From: JAQUGA01 sp964521105 | GTDB lineage: Bacteria > Bacteroidota > Bacteroidia > Bacteroidales > WCHB1-69 | Direction of reading: 5' to 3' | NCBI GenBank assembly: GCA_964521105.1 | Contig: CAZFPO010000020.1 | Span: forward strand, 1 to 36,407 | Length of the DNA: 36,407 nucleotides | Part shown: positions 7,920 through 15,829 of the stretch, piece after piece | Layout of the letters: every line of letters starts with the position of its first letter | Numbering within the stretch: the first letter of the stretch is position 1 | Translations under genes and position numbers: made by a program | The notes under the pieces: generated by a model | The model's database searches: none | What the model was told of the DNA's origin: nothing | Seen by the model: the letters and a program-made list of their open reading frames with translations, nothing else

Positions 7920-8912
7920 ATGATAATTTCACAAACACCCGTTAGAATTAGTTTTTTTGGAGGAGGTACCGATTTTTATGATTTCTATTCAAAACACGAA
8001 GGCTGTGTTTTAAGTACAGCGGTTAATAAATATATTTATGTAATTGTAAATAAACGTTTTGATGATAAAATTGTAATAAATTATTCAAAAACTGAACAAC
8101 ATAATTTTATTTCGGAAATTCAGCATGAAATTGTTAGGGAAGCATTAATAAAAGCAAATATTAATAAGTCGATTGAAATTACTTTAATTTCCGATATCCC
8201 AGCAGAGGGCTCGGGCATGGGGTCATCAAGTAGTTTAACAGTAGGCTTGTTAAATGCTTTATACAAATTTAAGGGAATTGATAGTACGCCTGATAAATTA
8301 GCTAATGATGCTTGTGAAATAGAGATTGAAACATGCAGAAAACCTATTGGGAAACAGGACCAATATATTGCAGCTTATGGTGGATTTTGTGAAATAATAT
8401 TTAAAAAAGATAATTCGGTTTTTGTAAACAAAATTATGTTAACCGAGAATATTTTAAAAAAACTTACTTTAAACTTAGTGTTATTTTACACAGGAATTAC
8501 TCGTCAATCGAGTTCAATTCTTTTTGAACAAAAACAAAATATAACCTCAAAAATAAAAGAACTTAAACTTATTAAATCATTTGTGTCTGAAGCAAAGAGC
8601 AACATTTCTAATAATGAGTTAGATAAATTTGGTGAATTATTGAATCAAAGCTGGGAAATAAAAAAAACATTAGCCAATAAAATTTCAAACAAACATCTTG
8701 ATTTAATGTATGATAAAGCCTTAAAATGTGGTGCTTTAGGAGGTAAAATATTGGGAGCAGGAGGAGGCGGTTTTTTATTAATTTATGCCAAAGACAAAGA
8801 TATGCCAAAAATTAAAAACGCTTTAGTTGATTATAGAGAAATGTTGTTTAATTTTGAAAACGAAGGTTCAAAAATTATTTTAAATACTGGAGGGTTTTAT
8901 GAAAATAAGTGA
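7920..8912 (+). CDS. hddA: GHMP sugar kinase (D-glycero-D-manno-heptose 7-phosphate kinase-like)
   Basis: This 330-residue kinase belongs to the GHMP family. The N-terminus begins TPVRISFFGGGTD, typical of HddA. The ATP-binding motif PAEGSGMGSSSS is at residues 94-105, and the third GHMP motif GGKILGAGGGGFLL is near residues 274-288. HddA phosphorylates D-glycero-D-manno-heptose 7-phosphate at C1 to the alpha-1,7-bisphosphate. A fucokinase-type activity is the main alternative, but the flanking isomerase and nucleotidyltransferase favour heptose. Its end overlaps the gmhA-like start by 14 bases, so translation is probably coupled. Confidence 0.82.
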   Translation: MIISQTPVRISFFGGGTDFYDFYSKHEGCVLSTAVNKYIYVIVNKRFDDKIVINYSKTEQHNFISEIQHEIVREALIKANINKSIEITLISDIPAEGSGMGSSSSLTVGLLNALYKFKGIDSTPDKLANDACEIEIETCRKPIGKQDQYIAAYGGFCEIIFKKDNSVFVNKIMLTENILKKLTLNLVLFYTGITRQSSSILFEQKQNITSKIKELKLIKSFVSEAKSNISNNELDKFGELLNQSWEIKKTLANKISNKHLDLMYDKALKCGALGGKILGAGGGGFLLIYAKDKDMPKIKNALVDYREMLFNFENEGSKIILNTGGFYENK

Positions 8913-9465
8913 ATTTATTTGTAGTTTAAAAAATAATTTAGATAGAATTCAGGATGCTGAGATTGAAGACATTCTGTCGCTTATTTATCAAACTACTATT
9001 AATAATAAATCTATTTATTTAATTGGAAATGGAGGTTCTGCATCAAATGCTTCTCACTTTTCTCAAGACCTTTCTAGAATTACTATATTAAATCAAAATC
9101 TTTCAATGAAAATTAAAGCTTTTAGTTTAACCGATAATGTGTCATTTATTACTGCTGTGGCTAACGATTTTGGTTTTGAACAAATATTCACCTCTCAATT
9201 ACAAATATATGCTTCCGAGGGCGACCTTCTTATTGCTATTAGCTGTTCGGGGAATAGTAAAAATATTATTAATGCTGTAAATTTTGCAAAAGCTAATAAT
9301 ATAAATGTTCTTGGTGTAACTGGTTTTTTGGGTGGTAAACTTAAAGAGATTTCTGATTATAATTTGCATGTTCCTGTGAGCGATTTTGGAATAGTTGAAA
9401 GCATACACTCTATAATATTTCACTTTATTGTTATGGAAATTGAAAAAAGATACTCAAAGAAATAA
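8899..9465 (+). CDS. gmhA: SIS-domain phosphoheptose isomerase-like protein (GmhA-like)
   Basis: This 188-residue single-SIS protein is the size of GmhA, which converts sedoheptulose 7-phosphate to D-glycero-D-manno-heptose 7-phosphate, the first step of heptose nucleotide synthesis. The phosphate-binding loop GNGGSAS is at 43-49 and a second SIS serine motif, SCSGNSKN, follows. Comparing with the Escherichia coli GmhA metal ligands (H61, E65, Q172, H180), the equivalent residues here appear to be H53, D57, E167 and H175, with spacing conserved but two ligands changed to other metal-capable residues. The dedicated phosphatase GmhB is not in the window. A weak hairpin terminator follows at 9468-9488. 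Confidence 0.78.
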   Translation: MKISEFICSLKNNLDRIQDAEIEDILSLIYQTTINNKSIYLIGNGGSASNASHFSQDLSRITILNQNLSMKIKAFSLTDNVSFITAVANDFGFEQIFTSQLQIYASEGDLLIAISCSGNSKNIINAVNFAKANNINVLGVTGFLGGKLKEISDYNLHVPVSDFGIVESIHSIIFHFIVMEIEKRYSKK

Positions 9466-9467
9466 TC

Positions 9468-9488
9468 AATTTGGATAACCAAATTTTT
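9468..9488 (+). terminator. Weak rho-independent terminator after gmhA
   Basis: A seven-base stem (arms 9468-9474 and 9479-9485) closes a four-base loop (ATAA) and runs into a short T stretch. The stem contains two G-C pairs, so it is weak. It may reduce rather than block read-through from the heptose genes into the next gene. Confidence 0.4.
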
Positions 9489-9509
9489 AATATTTAAATC
9501 TAATATTCA

Positions 9510-10703
9510 TTGAAGTCATACTTTCAAAAATTTAATGAAATTTTAAAAGAAAATAGATTTTCTTATTTTTTCTTACTTTTTATTGGTGTTGTAATATTTA
9601 ATTGGGCATATCAAGGCTATATTAAGTATTTTTTGATTTTTTTATTTGTTTTAAGTTTGTTATCATTTGCAGTTCAAAGTGTTATATTACTTAAAAAGAA
9701 TATTTACTTATATACATTCAGAATTTTTTTGATAATTTTATTGTGCTTTGAAGTGGTTTTCGGATTTTTAAACTCTAATGATAAATCGAGCATTACTGGA
9801 TACTACGATTATGTTGTATCCGACTCTGTTTTAGGTTGGCGTTTTAAGCCTAATTGTGACCAAGTTCGGTCTACTAAAATATATAATGACGATACTGTTT
9901 ATGATGTTTATTATTCGTCAGATAAATATAGTAGAAGGAAGCAATATAGTTTTGATGAATTAAATCCTAATTTTTTGAGTGATAAAAAGAAACATGCAAT
10001 CTTTTTAGGGTGTTCATTTACTTTTGGACAGGGATTAAATTATGAGTCAACCTTTCCATATTTATTCGAAAGAGAAAATCCTGATTATAAATCATATAAT
10101 TATGGATTTTCGAACTATGCACCGCATGAATTTTGCTTTTTTTTTGATAAGGGGGTTAATATTGTTAATAATGTTTCGGTGCCACAAGACAGCGGTTTTT
10201 GTATGTATTCCTATATAGATGATCATTTAAATAGGGTTTTCGGAAGTAGTGACTATTTGTCAAATGCAAATACCAAGGATTCTCCTGAGGTTTTTATTAA
10301 AAATAATAAATTGATACTAAAAAAAAGAAGTTGTGTTAAAAAAATGACTTCGTGGTTTTTAAATAATTCCGAAACCTTAAAGTATTTTGGAATAAAAACA
10401 ACTTATCCAAAAAATGATGAGTTTTATAGAAGATTTGCTGATATAGTTAATTATACTGCTTGTAAATATTGGGAATTAAAGCCCTTTGGAGATTTTTATG
10501 TGAGTTTGTATCCAAATAAATATTGCGTTATAGATACGTCATGGATAAAGTTTTTAGATAAAAAAATTATACTTTTAAAAACTAATTCGCCAAAAGATTT
10601 TGATTCAAATAAATCATATCTTATTAAAAATGATGGACATCCAAATAAACAACTAAATTTATATTACGCACAAGAGATTACTAAATCAATAATTAAAAAA
10701 TAG
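9510..10703 (+). CDS. Membrane-anchored SGNH/GDSL-like protein
   Basis: This 397-residue protein has three hydrophobic segments within residues ~18-88, then a soluble domain expected outside the cytoplasmic membrane. The soluble part has a block I-like motif, GCSFTFGQG, with candidate nucleophile S169, and ends with NDGHPN (D375, H377), like the block V Asp/His of SGNH hydrolases. Before block I lies LGWRFKPN, common in SGNH-like proteins from surface-glycan loci. This suggests an O-acetyl esterase or acyltransferase acting on the polymer, but the fold is inferred from short motifs. The only start that keeps the membrane segments is TTG at 9510; there is no in-frame ATG before the block I region. 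Confidence 0.6.
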   Translation: MKSYFQKFNEILKENRFSYFFLLFIGVVIFNWAYQGYIKYFLIFLFVLSLLSFAVQSVILLKKNIYLYTFRIFLIILLCFEVVFGFLNSNDKSSITGYYDYVVSDSVLGWRFKPNCDQVRSTKIYNDDTVYDVYYSSDKYSRRKQYSFDELNPNFLSDKKKHAIFLGCSFTFGQGLNYESTFPYLFERENPDYKSYNYGFSNYAPHEFCFFFDKGVNIVNNVSVPQDSGFCMYSYIDDHLNRVFGSSDYLSNANTKDSPEVFIKNNKLILKKRSCVKKMTSWFLNNSETLKYFGIKTTYPKNDEFYRRFADIVNYTACKYWELKPFGDFYVSLYPNKYCVIDTSWIKFLDKKIILLKTNSPKDFDSNKSYLIKNDGHPNKQLNLYYAQEITKSIIKK

Positions 10704-10707
10704 ACAA

Positions 10708-11715
10708 TTGAATAGTTCTCATTTCACATTTGGAATTTCTGTGATAATTTGCACATTTAATGGAGCAAACCGAATAAAACCAACCTTAAAAGCACTTTAC
10801 TGCCAAAAAATAAACAATGATTATCCTTGGGAAATTTTAATTATCGATAATGGTTCAACAGACAATACCATTCAAATAGTAAACGATTTCATCGACAAAA
10901 GTCAAAAAATGATTTCAGTGAAAATATTATTAGAACCAAATAAAGGTAAATCAAATGCATTAATTAAAGGATATGATGAGGCAAAATATGAGTTTATGCT
11001 TGTATGTGACGACGACAACTGGCTCAATCCAAATTATTTAAGTACAATAATAGAGCTTTTTACTTTGAATCCAGATATTGGGTTATTAGGAGGATATGGA
11101 ATAGCAGAATTTAAAAATGACATTAAACCAAATTGGTTTGATAAATATCAAGCTTGTTTTGCTTGTGGAAAATTGCATCAAACTTCTGGGTTTTTAAAGA
11201 ATGGAGATGTGTCAATTTGGGGTGCAGGTTCAATAATTAAAAAAACGGTTTGGAATTACTTAAGAAGCAATGGATTCTATTTCATTAATAATACTGGTAA
11301 TGGAAATCAATTAGGTGAAGATTTGGAATTAGCTCATGCTGTTTATTTTGCTGGATTTAAATTATATTTTGACGATCGCTTGTGGTTTTATCACGATATG
11401 AGTGGGGGTAGAGTTACATGGCTTAATGCTCAAAATCAAATCAAAAATAGTGGAAGTATTATGCATGTTGTTTTTTTAATGGCTTTTAAAAGTAGCATCA
11501 ACAATCATAAACAATTCAATTTGATGTATTATCAAATGATTTTATCACTTTTCGTAAATTTAATGAAACAAATTTTAGTAAAAAACAATGTTTTTTCGAG
11601 AAAACATGTTTATTACCAGCTTAAAGAGCTACTTTTAAACAAAAAAAAGTATCACTCCATTTATAATAATGTTTTGCCTTGGATTACAAAATTTAAATTA
11701 AATAGAAACAAATAA
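10708..11715 (+). CDS. GT2 family glycosyltransferase
   Basis: This 335-residue inverting GT-A transferase has ISVIICTFNG at residues 10-19, IIDNGSTDNT around 45-54 and a metal-binding DDD at 101-103 (CDDDNW). Later, GEDLELAHA supplies the ED-type acidic motif expected for the catalytic base. It starts with TTG at 10708, four bases after the preceding stop; this is the second consecutive gene using TTG. No transmembrane segment is obvious. It probably adds one sugar of the lipid-linked repeat on the cytoplasmic side; the sugar is unknown. Confidence 0.82.
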   Translation: MNSSHFTFGISVIICTFNGANRIKPTLKALYCQKINNDYPWEILIIDNGSTDNTIQIVNDFIDKSQKMISVKILLEPNKGKSNALIKGYDEAKYEFMLVCDDDNWLNPNYLSTIIELFTLNPDIGLLGGYGIAEFKNDIKPNWFDKYQACFACGKLHQTSGFLKNGDVSIWGAGSIIKKTVWNYLRSNGFYFINNTGNGNQLGEDLELAHAVYFAGFKLYFDDRLWFYHDMSGGRVTWLNAQNQIKNSGSIMHVVFLMAFKSSINNHKQFNLMYYQMILSLFVNLMKQILVKNNVFSRKHVYYQLKELLLNKKKYHSIYNNVLPWITKFKLNRNK

Positions 11716-11721
11716 TTTTTC

Positions 11722-12723
11722 ATGAATCCTCTTGTGTCATTTGTAATTCCTGTTTTTAATGCTGAACTTTTTGTTGCTCAAGCCATCGATTCGGTTTTAA
11801 ATTGTGGTTACCATCACATAGAAGTATTGCTAATTGACGATGGTTCAACGGATTCATCTTTTGATATTTGTAAATTGAACGCCGAAAAATCTTCACTCAT
11901 TTGTTTGTTACAACATGAAAATAAACAACACAAGGGGACGTCATTAACAAGAAAATTGGGAATTGATAATGCAAAAGGAGAATTAATATACTTTTTAGAT
12001 GCCGATGATACCATTATAAAAGGTGAGTTAAGTAATTATGTTAATGTTTTCTTGGAAAACCTTGATGTAGTATTAATTCATGGAGATATAAAAACTTTTG
12101 GTGAAATTGAAGCTATACCCAATCCAGAAATAGGATTTGTTATAGGTTATTCAAATAAAAAATATCTTCAACAAAATGAACCATATTTTTTAAAAAGTGA
12201 TAGAATTTGTACATCTACTGTATGTGTTAGAAAAAGTGCATTAGATGGCATTAATTTTAATTTTAATAAAATTTTTCCAATGGGCGAAGATTGGTTAATG
12301 AAGACTCTATTGTCTGAAAAAGGTTATTTTTACTATTTTTCGCATCCAATAGTAAATTACCGAATTCATAAAAATTCGGCAACGTACATGGCTCACCAAA
12401 AGGGTGATATATACTTAAAATATAATTTAATCGAATTCTATTTGTGTTTATTAACTAATACAATCAGTGAGTTAATTAAAAATATTGTAATATTAAATTT
12501 AGAAGAAGTGATGTCCGATGTTTACAAATTATATCAAGAAAACTCAAACTTAAAAAGAGCAAACAATTTAAATTTTAAATTTTCAAATAATAATGATGGC
12601 AATGTTTTCATTTTGAAAAATAAACTATATGGTCTAGAAAGAGGCTGGGGATATTATTTCTATTTTATTTATAGATTAAAAAACTTTTGGCGAAAATGGT
12701 TTTTATTTAAAACTAAAATTTAA
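11722..12723 (+). CDS. GT2 family glycosyltransferase
   Basis: This 333-residue transferase has the GT2 N-terminal fold: SFVIPVFNAE at 6-15, LLIDDGSTDSS at 36-46 and a DxDD motif D93-A-D95-D96 (FLDADD). MGEDW in the middle supplies the acidic ED motif, and YRIHKNSAT near the end of the catalytic domain is common in GT2 enzymes of O-antigen loci. It follows the previous gene by 6 bases and precedes the GT4 gene by 19 bases, in the same operon. Its C-terminal third is lysine- and aromatic-rich, consistent with peripheral membrane association. Donor and acceptor are unknown. Confidence 0.85.
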   Translation: MNPLVSFVIPVFNAELFVAQAIDSVLNCGYHHIEVLLIDDGSTDSSFDICKLNAEKSSLICLLQHENKQHKGTSLTRKLGIDNAKGELIYFLDADDTIIKGELSNYVNVFLENLDVVLIHGDIKTFGEIEAIPNPEIGFVIGYSNKKYLQQNEPYFLKSDRICTSTVCVRKSALDGINFNFNKIFPMGEDWLMKTLLSEKGYFYYFSHPIVNYRIHKNSATYMAHQKGDIYLKYNLIEFYLCLLTNTISELIKNIVILNLEEVMSDVYKLYQENSNLKRANNLNFKFSNNNDGNVFILKNKLYGLERGWGYYFYFIYRLKNFWRKWFLFKTKI

Positions 12724-12742
12724 AAATTAAGGTAGCCTGAGC

Positions 12743-13789
12743 ATGAAAAAAATATTTATAAATGGACATTTTTTAACTCAACAACTTACAGGTATTCAGC
12801 GATTTTCGCATGAAATAACCAGTGCCTTGTGCGAAAACAATGCAGCCATTATAGTATTAGCACCTAGGAAAACGTTACATGAATACTCATTAAAATGTAA
12901 GATAATTAAATTTGGTATTTTTTCAGGAATTATATGGGAGCACTTTGAATTACCACTTTATTTGTTTTTTCATAAATGTCCATTATTAATCAATTTCGGT
13001 AGCCCAGGACCTCTTTTTTATCGAAATAGAATTGTCAGTATTCACGACATCTCGTTTTACACTCACCCAGAATGGTTTTCAAAGTTTTATCGAACTTACT
13101 ATCAAGTTTTAACTCCAATCTTTGCTCGACTTTCAAAAAAAATAATTACTGTTAGTGAATTTTCAAAATCGGAAATAAAAACTTGGCTTAAAATTCCAGA
13201 CGAAAAATTTCTAATTATTCACAATGCTGTTTCAACTTCATTTAATTCGTATAAAACTGAATTAAAAGCAAGTAATAAAAAATACATATTAACGGTTGCT
13301 TCACTCGACCCGAGAAAAAATTTTGAAAGACTTGTTAAAGCATACCATAATTGCAACATTCAACATGAAATTAGTTTAAAAATTGTAGGAAAAGGCTCAA
13401 AATTGTTTAATATTACTTTGACACCCGAAATTCTTGAAAATTCATTGGGTTATGTTTCTGACGAACAATTAGTGAACCTATACCGAAATGCGGAGTTATT
13501 TGTTTACCCTTCACTATATGAGGGATTTGGCATTCCTCCACTTGAAGCCATGTCGTTTGGGTGTCCAGTTATTTTGTCGGATATTCCTGTTTTTAGAGAA
13601 TTGTACGGAGATTCTGTTTGCTACGTTGACCCATATAGTACAGATAGTATTGGTAAAGGAATTATTAGAGTATTATCGGACAAAACATACCGCGATGAGC
13701 TAATTATAAAAGGGTATGAAAAATCAAAAGAGTTTGATTGGAATAAATCAGCTCTAAAACTAATTGATGTGATAAATCAAATACATTAA
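12743..13789 (+). CDS. GT4 family glycosyltransferase
   Basis: This 348-residue protein is a GT-B fold, retaining GT4 transferase. The N-terminus has the glycan-acceptor loop LTGIQRFSHEI, and the C-terminal domain carries the EX7E motif E260-GFGIPPL-E268 followed by GCPVILSDIPVFREL, which binds the donor nucleotide. LTVASLDPRKNFERL (near residue 190) is the usual start of the donor domain. Bacterial relatives are often mannosyl- or rhamnosyltransferases. It ends the plus-strand operon and overlaps the convergent GT9 gene by four bases, with no terminator between. Confidence 0.88.
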   Translation: MKKIFINGHFLTQQLTGIQRFSHEITSALCENNAAIIVLAPRKTLHEYSLKCKIIKFGIFSGIIWEHFELPLYLFFHKCPLLINFGSPGPLFYRNRIVSIHDISFYTHPEWFSKFYRTYYQVLTPIFARLSKKIITVSEFSKSEIKTWLKIPDEKFLIIHNAVSTSFNSYKTELKASNKKYILTVASLDPRKNFERLVKAYHNCNIQHEISLKIVGKGSKLFNITLTPEILENSLGYVSDEQLVNLYRNAELFVYPSLYEGFGIPPLEAMSFGCPVILSDIPVFRELYGDSVCYVDPYSTDSIGKGIIRVLSDKTYRDELIIKGYEKSKEFDWNKSALKLIDVINQIH

Positions 13790-14880
13790 GGACAAGATAA
13801 AAGGTTATTAACGGCGTCAAATACACAATCAACGCTTATCGGTCCCATATATTCATCTTGATTTCCATTTTTAAAAATTCCTTTGTCATTTTGAATGGCT
13901 GGTTCAAGTTTGGTTTTATAAATTGAAATATTTTTTTCTCCGTAAGGACCCCATAAAACAGGAGTGTTAGGACCAAATAAACCGATGGTTTTCACTCCTT
14001 GAGCAGCAGCAATATGCATTGGACCGGTGTCGTTACTAATATAAACATTACATTTTGAAATTAAGTAAAAAGTTTCTTTTAAGTTAAACATACCGACAGT
14101 GTTTATCGGTTTTTGTTTCATTTGAGAAATAATATTATTTACAATTTCTCTGTTTTTTTTGCTATCAATAAACAGTATATTAAAATTAAATTCCTCAATT
14201 AATTTATCTGCCAATTCTGCAAATCTATTTTCAAACCACATTCTATTTTTCGACGATTCGGAGATGCCTGGTGTTATACCAATTATGGGTTTGCTTTTTC
14301 GGGTTTTGCTTAAAAATTCATCTATTCGTTTTTGATTTTCAACGGGTATTGATAATTTTTCGAGTTTGCAAGTATCAAAATTTTTGTTTAATACTCGTAG
14401 CATGTCGAGGTAATTTTGAACCATGTGTTGGTTTTTCCTAAACTCGACTGTTTTAGTGTATAGTTTAGAACGAAATTGATTTGCAAAACCAACCCGAATT
14501 TTACCCAGCAAAAATGATAAAATTGCACTTATGTTCAGGTAGGGTTCGCAATCAAAAACTACATCATAACTGCGATATTTTCTTGCTAATTTAATGATGT
14601 CAGATAGGGAATCAAGGTTAAAAATGTGATTTATTTCATAGCATTCGTACACGTCTTTTACTCTTGAACGCAACAAAACATCAACTTCACACGCTTTGTG
14701 AGTTTCTTTAATTCCTTTTATTAACGGTAAGGTAAGAATTGAATCGCCAATTGCCCAAAGTTTAATTACTAAAAATTTGTTATTGTTTTCTTTTTGAAGT
14801 AATTGTTTTCTAAAAAAGGAAAAAAAAATGATTATTAATCGCCCAAAATATTTATCAATAAATCGTAGAATGTGAATCAT
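13786..14880 (-). CDS. GT9 family (ADP-heptose:LPS heptosyltransferase-like) glycosyltransferase
   Basis: This 364-residue GT-B transferase has the GT9 N-terminal motif VIKLWAIGDSILTLPLI and the C-terminal donor-site motif ISNDTGPMHIAAAQGVKTIGLFGPN. GT9 enzymes such as WaaC, WaaF and WaaQ transfer heptose from nucleotide-heptose to lipid A core sugars, although some members use other sugars. A heptose nucleotide pathway in the same locus (7215-9465) makes heptose a sensible donor here, but those genes look GDP-linked, whereas classical GT9 donors are ADP-linked. The gene begins 10 bases after the upstream GT2 gene ends, so they are probably one operon. The N-terminus carries an extra hydrophobic stretch (IIIFFSFF). 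Confidence 0.85.
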   Translation of the reverse strand: MIHILRFIDKYFGRLIIIFFSFFRKQLLQKENNNKFLVIKLWAIGDSILTLPLIKGIKETHKACEVDVLLRSRVKDVYECYEINHIFNLDSLSDIIKLARKYRSYDVVFDCEPYLNISAILSFLLGKIRVGFANQFRSKLYTKTVEFRKNQHMVQNYLDMLRVLNKNFDTCKLEKLSIPVENQKRIDEFLSKTRKSKPIIGITPGISESSKNRMWFENRFAELADKLIEEFNFNILFIDSKKNREIVNNIISQMKQKPINTVGMFNLKETFYLISKCNVYISNDTGPMHIAAAQGVKTIGLFGPNTPVLWGPYGEKNISIYKTKLEPAIQNDKGIFKNGNQDEYMGPISVDCVFDAVNNLLSCP

Positions 14881-14890
14881 TTATTTGTTT

Positions 14891-15778
14891 TTAACTGCTT
14901 TTATTTCTGCGAATTAGCGAAAGTTGTTCGGCGATTAAACCTAAAAGGAAAAACATAATTCCAGCAAAAATCCCTAATAAACTACCTGTCGAAACCCCGT
15001 TCCCATTAATGAAAATTGGAATTCCAAAGCCTAAACCAGTTAAAAAACAAATAAGCGACAAGGGTAAAAATATTTTGGCAGGATTAAATAATGTTACAAT
15101 ATTTATTATCTCCATAACTGTATGGAAAGCTGTTTCGATACTTATGCTACTTTTTCCTTTTCGGCGTTTAATAATTGAAATAGGTTCTTCAATAACAAGA
15201 TGGCGATTGTTGATAAATACCAAGGTTATAATATCGCTAAACGACATGGTGTCGGGAGTTAAAAATAAATACTTTTTTGCTAGGGTTGTATCGTAAATTT
15301 TCAATCCCGAATTTATATCATAAATTGGGACATTCATTAATATTTTGGCTAAACTCCTAATAATAAATTTGCCAAAACTTCGGTAATTTGATGAGGTTTT
15401 ATCTCCCTTTCGAGAGCCTACCACCATGTCTGCATCATTTTTTATTAAACAATGATAAAGCTTTTCGATATCCTTAATTTGATGCTGACCATCTCCATCA
15501 AACGTGAGTAAATATTCAGTTTCACATGCTATTATTCCACTTTTAATGGCAGCACCATATCCTTTGTTTAATTTGTGATGTAATACTTTTATTGGAAGCA
15601 ATTCTCGATAATTTTCAATAATTTGTTTCGTATTATCGTTAGATCCGTCGTTTACTATGATTAAATCCCAATTGTTTTTTTTACAGACATCGTTCAGAGA
15701 TAAAATAATATCTTTAATATTTTCCTCTTCGTTAAAAACAGGAACAATAATAGTCAAATCGTGGGTTATGTCCATCAT
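14891..15778 (-). CDS. Polyprenyl-phosphate glycosyltransferase (DPM1-like GT2 with two TM helices)
   Basis: This 295-residue GT2 enzyme has the dolichol-phosphate-mannose-synthase layout. LTIIVPVFNEEEN is at residues 8-20, VNDGSNDNT at 42-50 and the DGDGQH metal motif at 94-99; SRKGDK lies further on, and two C-terminal transmembrane helices occupy roughly residues 232-285. Such enzymes attach a hexose to undecaprenyl phosphate, providing a lipid-linked donor for transferases facing the periplasm. The neighbouring TMTC-like protein at 15830-18073 is a candidate user of that donor. The first codon pair is Met-Met, so translation could also begin at 15775. Confidence 0.87.
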   Translation of the reverse strand: MMDITHDLTIIVPVFNEEENIKDIILSLNDVCKKNNWDLIIVNDGSNDNTKQIIENYRELLPIKVLHHKLNKGYGAAIKSGIIACETEYLLTFDGDGQHQIKDIEKLYHCLIKNDADMVVGSRKGDKTSSNYRSFGKFIIRSLAKILMNVPIYDINSGLKIYDTTLAKKYLFLTPDTMSFSDIITLVFINNRHLVIEEPISIIKRRKGKSSISIETAFHTVMEIINIVTLFNPAKIFLPLSLICFLTGLGFGIPIFINGNGVSTGSLLGIFAGIMFFLLGLIAEQLSLIRRNKSS

Positions 15779-15800
15779 CTAAATTTTTGATTATTATTAG

Positions 15801-15808
15801 CAAAGATA
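15801..15808 (-). promoter_or_regulatory. Putative -7 promoter box for the DPM1-like/GT9 operon
   Basis: On the minus strand this reads TATCTTTG, matching TAnnTTTG, 22 bases upstream of the start at 15778. No TTG is seen at -33 spacing. It lies in the 51-base gap after the TPR protein gene. Confidence 0.35.
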
Positions 15809-15829
15809 GTTTAAATTCTCGTTTTTTAA

